Assembly (NCBI GenBank): GCA_017935525.1 | Contig: JAGBHJ010000235.1 | Coordinates: forward strand, 1 to 11,429 | Reading direction: 5' to 3' | Source: Clostridia bacterium | Lineage (GTDB): Bacteria > Bacillota > Clostridia > HGM11327 | DNA length: 11,429 nt | Part shown: positions 6,403 through 11,429 of the stretch, piece by piece | Layout: each line of letters starts with the position of its first letter | Position numbering within the stretch: position 1 is the first letter of the stretch | The notes under the pieces: model-generated | Seen by the model: the letters and a program-made list of their open reading frames with translations, nothing else | Told to the model about the DNA's origin: nothing | The model's database searches: none | Program-made: the position numbers and the translations under genes

Positions 6403-6436
6403 AAAAAATACGCCGCACCCATCTGGCACGGCGTAT
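6403..6436 (-). terminator. Intrinsic terminator of the PBP gene
   Basis: On the minus strand ATACGCCG (6429-6436) pairs with CGGCGTAT (6408-6415), followed by a run of T residues ending near 6403. It lies 21 nt beyond the PBP stop codon and upstream of the lipoprotein promoter, so the two genes are separate units. Confidence 0.92.
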
Positions 6437-6457
6437 CTGTCGCTATCGTATTGTTTT

Positions 6458-9400
6458 TTATCCTGCGTAAGTCGTGTAAAGGCTTACCATGTCGCCAATA
6501 ACCATGGCAGGAGTATCTGCTCCGCCGAGAATTACCGCCAGGCTGCCGTTTGCGCCATTTGCATAGGTCGCCACGCAGTAACCCGCATCACCGGAATATG
6601 CGGTCTTGCCGCCAAGCCCGTCAACACCCACCTCGGAGGCAGAAATGTCGCTGTTGTACTCCAGTCTGTAATTGTACAGGTCGGAGGACTCTATCCTTGT
6701 GGCAGAAACGTTTGTCATGTCGTATGTATGGGAAGCAGACTTCATAACTGCGTTAATAAAGTCATACTTGTGGGCAAATACCAGCATTTCAGCAATGTCC
6801 TGCGCGGTGGTGTAGTGATTGCCGTTGGACAATCCCGTGCAGTTGATAAAATGCGTATTCTCCAATCCCATATTGCTTGCTCTGGTGTTCATCGCATTGA
6901 CGAATGCTGTTTCCGTGCCGTAGCAATACTGTGCCAGCACTACTGCCGCGTCAGCACCTGACTCAAACAGCATAGCGTAGAACACATCCCTCAGGCAAAC
7001 CACCTCGCCTGCCGCAAAGCCCGCAGAAGGCAAGCCTGCCGATGCGACAAAGTCAACTATCTCCTGTGTAAACATAACAGTGGTGGTGTTGATGTCTATT
7101 CCGTTTGCGGTGATATACTCATACGCCACTATCGCAGTCATGATCGTGGTCATGTCCGCAGGAGCAATGCGCATATCGGAGAGCTTTGAAGCAATTATTC
7201 TTCCCGTATTGACGTCTATCACCAGCGCAAAGTCGGACGATATCTCGTCCCCTATCACAGCTGTGTTTTCGTCCTCTGTCAAAGCAAAGTCATCGTCGCC
7301 CTTATCATTTGCCTCCAGTCTGCCATCAAGCTGGCTGAACAGCTCTGTCGCTCTGTTTTCCAGCTGGCGCAGCAGCCTGTCAACAGTTTCGATATCAAAC
7401 AGCACTACCGTCTCGTCGTCAGATGCAATGGGTGCTTCAAACGCCTCGTTAAACTGCGCTATCAAGCCATTGATCTCATCTATCTCCTCGGGAGTGATGA
7501 CCTCGGCATATTTTGCACTAATGAGCTTTTCGCTGATGGTGGGAATCTTTGAGCTTGCGGCAATAGCATAATCGGACTTTGCCTTAAGCTTTTCGTCGAT
7601 ATCCAGAATAATGGAATCAGACAGCGAAACCAGAGCGTCGTATGCCAGCTGTGCCTCCTCCGTTGAGTATATCTCAACCGCAGGATCGTCGCTGTAAAGC
7701 GGTGCGTTTACCTTTTCCTCAAGGAATTCAACAGAAAGCTTGATCTGTTCCTTCTGCAGAGTGGACATATTGTCAGCGTACTTTGACAGCTTAAGGCTCT
7801 TTTCCAGCTTTTCGATAAGCTCCTCAGCCCTGCCGCGCATCTCTTTCTGCTCGCCCCACAACGTGTTTGTAAGCTCACTATGGATGGAGCAGTAGCAAGC
7901 CGCACCCACCTTTACCTCTATGACTTCGTAGTGGGACTCTCCCGTTTCCTCATCAACAACAAGCTCCACTATACCGATATTGGGCACACCGTTGACGTAA
8001 TACAACGGGAAATACTGATACAGCAGGTACTCGTAAGGATTATCTATCTTATCCTTGTAATTCTTCTGTCCCGCTTCCTTTTCGACGGGGTTCTTGATCT
8101 GCTCGGTAAGCTTCAGATACTCGGATTCAGGATCAAGTATTACCGCAACCTTGGTAACCTTACAATCCTCCGTACAGTACTGGTTTGCCAACAAGCCCGA
8201 CTCCTTACAGTACGTTACCTCGATATGCTCATCGCAGACCTGTGTAGGCTCAGTACCGCGGATAAAAAGCTCCGTATTAAGTCCGTATCCAGCCTGGTCG
8301 TGCTCGCAAAGGTCGCCGTTAGGCAATTTACCTGACACAGCACATACCGTAACCTCAATAACGTCATCGTCCATATTAGGATATATCTTGCTACCCTCAA
8401 GCTCATCGTGAACAGCGTTCATGACAGCCTTCCATAAGGGTGTTGCATAGTACATAGCACTAACCTCGGGGGCAAAATTCGGAATAAAGTCGTCATGACC
8501 TATCCACAAGCCACAGGTATAGTATCTGCTAAAGCCGATAAAGCCGATACCTCTCCTCAATTCGTTTGTACCTGTCTTACCTGCTATCTGGATATCCTTA
8601 TTGTTAAGCTCAATAAGAATAGGTGAGCTTGGCTTTTGCAGAGCACTTACCAACCACTGCGAAATGATATATGCAGTAGATGATTTGAATATTCTCTTTG
8701 TCTCCTGGTTGTCTTCATCAAAAATCGTCTCGCCAAATCTGTCAACGATCTTGATGATCGCCATAGGCTCTCTGTAAATACCGTTGTTTGCAAATGTAGC
8801 AAACGCCGCAGTGGAGTCTATCAAAAATCCACCCTTAGAACCCAACGAAAGATCTGACGGAGCCTCAGAAAGGACTTCCTCTGCAAAGTTCATAGCACGC
8901 AGGTAACTCAATGACGTATTTACGCCCAATCTGTCCAAAAGAATTCTTGCGGTAGGTATGTTAAATGACCTCATAAGTGCATTGGAAACACTCTGCGGAC
9001 CTTTACAGCTTGCCAACTTATCAAAATTCTGCGGATAACCTGTTGGTGACTGCCAGCCGTCAATATACACAGGTATATTCTCAATGACCATATCGGTCAA
9101 CAAGCCCTGGTCAAGAGCAGGTGCATATACGGACAAGGGCTTGATACAAGAACCCAAAGCCAATACTGACTGGTATGCTCTGTTAAGACCCATTCTTATG
9201 GTCGGCTCCGTTCTTCCGCCAACAATACCTGCAATGTAGCCCGTAGCATTGTCTAAAACGACCGCAGCGCACTGGGGCTGCTCTATTCCACCACCGCTGA
9301 TGGCGTAGCTGGGGTCATCCAGCGGCGGCCAATTCTTGTATGAATAAACCGCATTTTCTACCTGAGTCTGTGTGGTTTCGTTAAAGGCTGTGTATATCTG

Positions 9401-11125
9401 CAAGCCACCCACTCTCAAATAAGAGTGTGCCTGCTCTCTGCCTATTTCGCCCTCCCAACCAAAGGAGTCCATAATTCTGTCAACTATCTCATCAAGCACG
9501 TATTCAACGTAATACTTATGATCATAGGTGTAGTCCATGGATACGGGAATAACCTTAAGCTGCTCCGTTTCCATGTCGGTAATGTCAAACAGCGCATCGT
9601 TGTACTGCTCCTCGGTTATAAAGTCCACGGCGTACATCTGCGTCAAAACATAATTTGCTCTCTTGTACAGTCGCTCTCTGCCCTTATCACCAAATCCGCC
9701 GTCGTCAATCGCCAGCATACACAGTCGTGGATTGTACATTGTGGGGGCGTTGGTGGCGCCCGCAAGCACCGCACATTCTCGTAGAGTCAGCTCGTCAAGC
9801 TCCTTGCCAAAGTAATCCTTTGCCGCAGATTTTACTCCGTACAAAAGACCTCCCATGGGCATGATATTCATGTACCATTCAAGGATCTCATCCTTGGAAT
9901 ACTCTTTTTCCAGCTGATATGCAAGGTATATTTCCTGGATCTTTCGCTTATAGGTCTGTTGTGACGTCAACAACGTCAGCTTTAGCACCTGCTGTGTGAT
10001 GGTACTACCACCCGATACGGAGTCGCCCGACACGTTTGACAAAAACGACGCAACTATTCGCTTGAAGTTAAAACCGCTATGCTCAAAGAACGTTTCGTCC
10101 TCACTGGCAACAACGGCATACTTCAGCATCGTGGGGATCTCATCGTAGCTTACCCACGATCTGTTCTCCAGGTTGTAATACTCCGTGATAAGCTCGCCCT
10201 CACCGTCATAAATAAAGGACGTTCTGTCGTTATTCTCGATCTTCTGAATATCAAGCTCGGGGGCAGATGCAATATATGCCCTCAAAACTCCCAATCCAAT
10301 ACCAAGGCAAGCAAAGCCCACCAGCATAACAAGCACAACTGATATCTTGCACACCAAAACACCGATGGAAACCATAAAGAACGGACGTCTGTCGTCCTTC
10401 CAGATGCTTGCTTCCTCCTCATAATCGTCATCCTTGCTGTTTGATACGGAAGCTCGCTTTTCCAATCTGTTCATTTCCGGGATGGGCATTATAAACTCAT
10501 CACCGGAGTCTGCCTCCGTCTTATTTGTTGCTCTGTTTTTTGGAGCAAAGGCAGTTTTTGTCTTCTCGTTTTCCAGTCTGTTTTCCTCAGAGGATGCAGG
10601 CTTGGACACCTTCTTTACAGGAGCAACGGGGACAGGCTTTTTCTCAACAGGTCTTTCCTTTGCTGCAGCATGGGACTTGATCCTCTCCTCCTGCAGTTTT
10701 ACCTCCTGCTTATTCTGTCGTTCTTGCTTTTTTGCATCAAAGAACGCCTTTATCTTGCGGGACAGCTTCACAAAAAATATTATCACCGTACCCAGCGCAT
10801 TCACGAGAGCCTTTTTGAGCTTCGACTGCGGCTTCGCCTTTTCGTGGCTACCAATCTTCGTGCCTCCGTCCTTTTTGAACAAGGCTGTAACCTTACCCTT
10901 TGCCACAGCATATCCTGCAGAGATCCGCTTGCCCAGGTTTATAAAGAACTGCTTGGTCTTTTCCGCTGCATTTGTCAAAAAGCCCTTTGAAAAGACCTTC
11001 TTGACCTTTGCAATAGCCTTGTTGACAGTCTCATTCGAAAATATTTTTTTAGTTTTTGAAACAACCGTGGCAAAAAGCTTTTCCACGCCTGCTTTGTTGA
11101 ATTTTTTTGAATTATTTTCGGACAA
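6458..11125 (-). CDS. Class A PBP (GT51 + transpeptidase) fused to a degenerate S11 carboxypeptidase domain
   Basis: This 1555-aa membrane-anchored cell-wall synthase polymerises and cross-links peptidoglycan outside the cell. The start is TTG at 11125 with AAGGAG (11134-11139) 8 nt upstream. Residues 1-248 are cytoplasmic and Lys-rich, with 16-residue repeats at 19-66. A membrane helix spans about 261-283. The GT51 glycosyltransferase shows Glu342 in EDETFFEH, GGSTITQQ and RKIQE. The transpeptidase shows Ser659-Cys-Ile-Lys662, Ser720-Phe-Asn722 and Lys850-Thr-Gly, all intact. A Cys-containing tail follows (928, 940, 964, 973, 984, 988), then two helical repeats in 90-residue register (about 1100-1280). 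A peptidase S11-like domain (about 1296-1555) has lost its SxxK (Asp1324, Thr1327), SxN (Ala1391) and KTG (Lys1507-Thr-Ala1509) motifs. Known class A PBPs are usually 650-950 aa. The gene has its own promoter and terminator. Confidence 0.93.
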   Translation of the reverse strand: MSENNSKKFNKAGVEKLFATVVSKTKKIFSNETVNKAIAKVKKVFSKGFLTNAAEKTKQFFINLGKRISAGYAVAKGKVTALFKKDGGTKIGSHEKAKPQSKLKKALVNALGTVIIFFVKLSRKIKAFFDAKKQERQNKQEVKLQEERIKSHAAAKERPVEKKPVPVAPVKKVSKPASSEENRLENEKTKTAFAPKNRATNKTEADSGDEFIMPIPEMNRLEKRASVSNSKDDDYEEEASIWKDDRRPFFMVSIGVLVCKISVVLVMLVGFACLGIGLGVLRAYIASAPELDIQKIENNDRTSFIYDGEGELITEYYNLENRSWVSYDEIPTMLKYAVVASEDETFFEHSGFNFKRIVASFLSNVSGDSVSGGSTITQQVLKLTLLTSQQTYKRKIQEIYLAYQLEKEYSKDEILEWYMNIMPMGGLLYGVKSAAKDYFGKELDELTLRECAVLAGATNAPTMYNPRLCMLAIDDGGFGDKGRERLYKRANYVLTQMYAVDFITEEQYNDALFDITDMETEQLKVIPVSMDYTYDHKYYVEYVLDEIVDRIMDSFGWEGEIGREQAHSYLRVGGLQIYTAFNETTQTQVENAVYSYKNWPPLDDPSYAISGGGIEQPQCAAVVLDNATGYIAGIVGGRTEPTIRMGLNRAYQSVLALGSCIKPLSVYAPALDQGLLTDMVIENIPVYIDGWQSPTGYPQNFDKLASCKGPQSVSNALMRSFNIPTARILLDRLGVNTSLSYLRAMNFAEEVLSEAPSDLSLGSKGGFLIDSTAAFATFANNGIYREPMAIIKIVDRFGETIFDEDNQETKRIFKSSTAYIISQWLVSALQKPSSPILIELNNKDIQIAGKTGTNELRRGIGFIGFSRYYTCGLWIGHDDFIPNFAPEVSAMYYATPLWKAVMNAVHDELEGSKIYPNMDDDVIEVTVCAVSGKLPNGDLCEHDQAGYGLNTELFIRGTEPTQVCDEHIEVTYCKESGLLANQYCTEDCKVTKVAVILDPESEYLKLTEQIKNPVEKEAGQKNYKDKIDNPYEYLLYQYFPLYYVNGVPNIGIVELVVDEETGESHYEVIEVKVGAACYCSIHSELTNTLWGEQKEMRGRAEELIEKLEKSLKLSKYADNMSTLQKEQIKLSVEFLEEKVNAPLYSDDPAVEIYSTEEAQLAYDALVSLSDSIILDIDEKLKAKSDYAIAASSKIPTISEKLISAKYAEVITPEEIDEINGLIAQFNEAFEAPIASDDETVVLFDIETVDRLLRQLENRATELFSQLDGRLEANDKGDDDFALTEDENTAVIGDEISSDFALVIDVNTGRIIASKLSDMRIAPADMTTIMTAIVAYEYITANGIDINTTTVMFTQEIVDFVASAGLPSAGFAAGEVVCLRDVFYAMLFESGADAAVVLAQYCYGTETAFVNAMNTRASNMGLENTHFINCTGLSNGNHYTTAQDIAEMLVFAHKYDFINAVMKSASHTYDMTNVSATRIESSDLYNYRLEYNSDISASEVGVDGLGGKTAYSGDAGYCVATYANGANGSLAVILGGADTPAMVIGDMVSLYTTYAG

Positions 11126-11186
11126 TGTAATATCTCCTTTATTCCGTGATCATGCAAAACGCCTGATTCCAATTATCCTATATAAT

Positions 11187-11215
11187 AGTATATCACGATT
11201 GCCCCAACATGTCAA
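11187..11215 (-). promoter_or_regulatory. Promoter of the PBP gene
   Basis: On the minus strand TTGACA (11210-11215) and TATACT (11187-11192) are separated by 17 nt. The predicted start near 11180 gives a leader of about 55 nt before the TTG start codon. Confidence 0.92.
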
Positions 11216-11294
11216 GAAAATAAATGTTCACATTTGAGATTTTCAGCAAAATAACTACGATCCGTTACTAAAGCGTCGCTAAATTCGGGTCTTG

Positions 11295-11429
11295 TCATAT
11301 GTAACGCAACAAAGAAATCCACGTCCTGCCTTTTCTGCTCTGCTCCCCAACGGTATCAATTACTATTTTGCCCTTTCCTCGCAAGGATATTACATCCTTT
11401 TCCTTTACTCCGTGGGATGCAGACTCCAC
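11295..11429 (-). CDS. S4-domain RNA-binding protein, YlmH-like, C-terminal end only
   Basis: An open frame enters from the window edge and ends at TGA (11295-11297), giving the last 44 codons. The visible residues include DVISLRGKGKIVI and SRKGRTWISLLRYI. They match the end of the S4 RNA-binding domain in YlmH-type proteins, where a DVISVRGKGKF-like motif and a KGR element recur. In Gram-positive bacteria ylmH sits in the division cluster near divIVA, which fits a neighbouring cell-wall gene. The catalytic or N-terminal part is outside the window, so another S4 protein is possible. No clear terminator follows, so some read-through into the PBP gene may occur. Positions 11216-11294 show no gene. 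Confidence 0.7.
   Translation of the reverse strand: MESASHGVKEKDVISLRGKGKIVIDTVGEQSRKGRTWISLLRYI

Noticed and set aside
6141..6457. Insertion sequence or CRISPR array in the hairpin-rich gap
   Set aside because: No transposase frame, no target-site duplication and no regularly spaced identical repeats were seen. The inverted repeats differ from each other.
10434..11237. 267-codon plus-strand open frame, hydrophobic
   Set aside because: It is antisense to the PBP N-terminus. Its Phe/Leu richness simply mirrors the Lys/Glu codons on the other strand, it has no good ribosome site, and it runs through the PBP promoter.

Overview
The window looks like a chromosomal segment of a fermentative anaerobic Firmicute, most likely a gut-type Clostridia of the Ruminococcaceae/Oscillospiraceae kind. 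The grounds are a fused aldehyde-alcohol dehydrogenase (AdhE), strong AGGAG ribosome sites, textbook TTGACA/TATAAT promoters, a Gram-positive class A penicillin-binding protein and a YlmH-like S4 protein fragment. The taxonomic call is inference from gene content and style, not from a marker gene.

Layout. Positions 1-184, minus strand: a tRNA-Ser(UGA) with its own consensus promoter, followed by the 5' half of a second serine-type tRNA cut by the window edge. Positions 240-3854, plus strand: a promoter, a ~130-nt structured leader, adhE, then 29 nt downstream a small APH-fold kinase, closed by a strong intrinsic terminator. Positions 3865-5624, plus strand: a monocistronic unit with its own promoter, encoding a cytoplasmic DUF4091/GH123-like glycosidase and closed by a perfect 32-bp palindromic terminator. 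Positions 5631-6383, minus strand: a small unrecognised lipoprotein preceded by a non-coding leader packed with hairpins, including an intrinsic terminator placed directly before its ribosome site. Positions 6403-11215, minus strand: one very large class A PBP gene (1555 codons, TTG start) with its own promoter and terminator. Positions 11295-11429, minus strand: the last 44 codons of an S4-domain RNA-binding protein.

The most unusual item is the PBP. It carries a 248-residue basic cytoplasmic extension with 16-residue repeats, one membrane anchor, an apparently intact glycosyltransferase and an intact transpeptidase. These are followed by a Cys-rich tail, two helical repeats in exact 90-residue register, and a C-terminal domain that reads as a D,D-carboxypeptidase (peptidase S11) in which all three active-site motifs are degenerate. 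It looks like an active bifunctional cell-wall synthase carrying a pseudo-carboxypeptidase, possibly for binding or sensing stem peptides.

The second item is the 6141-6383 region. At least five inverted repeats lie in tandem there, and a terminator sits so close to the lipoprotein ribosome site that no promoter fits between them. Expression of that gene should therefore depend on read-through or antitermination.

Functionally, the adhE operon fits NAD+ regeneration by ethanol formation. The glycosidase fits intracellular handling of an amino-sugar-containing oligosaccharide. The PBP, the lipoprotein and the S4 protein fit envelope and division biology, but no shared pathway can be shown from sequence alone.
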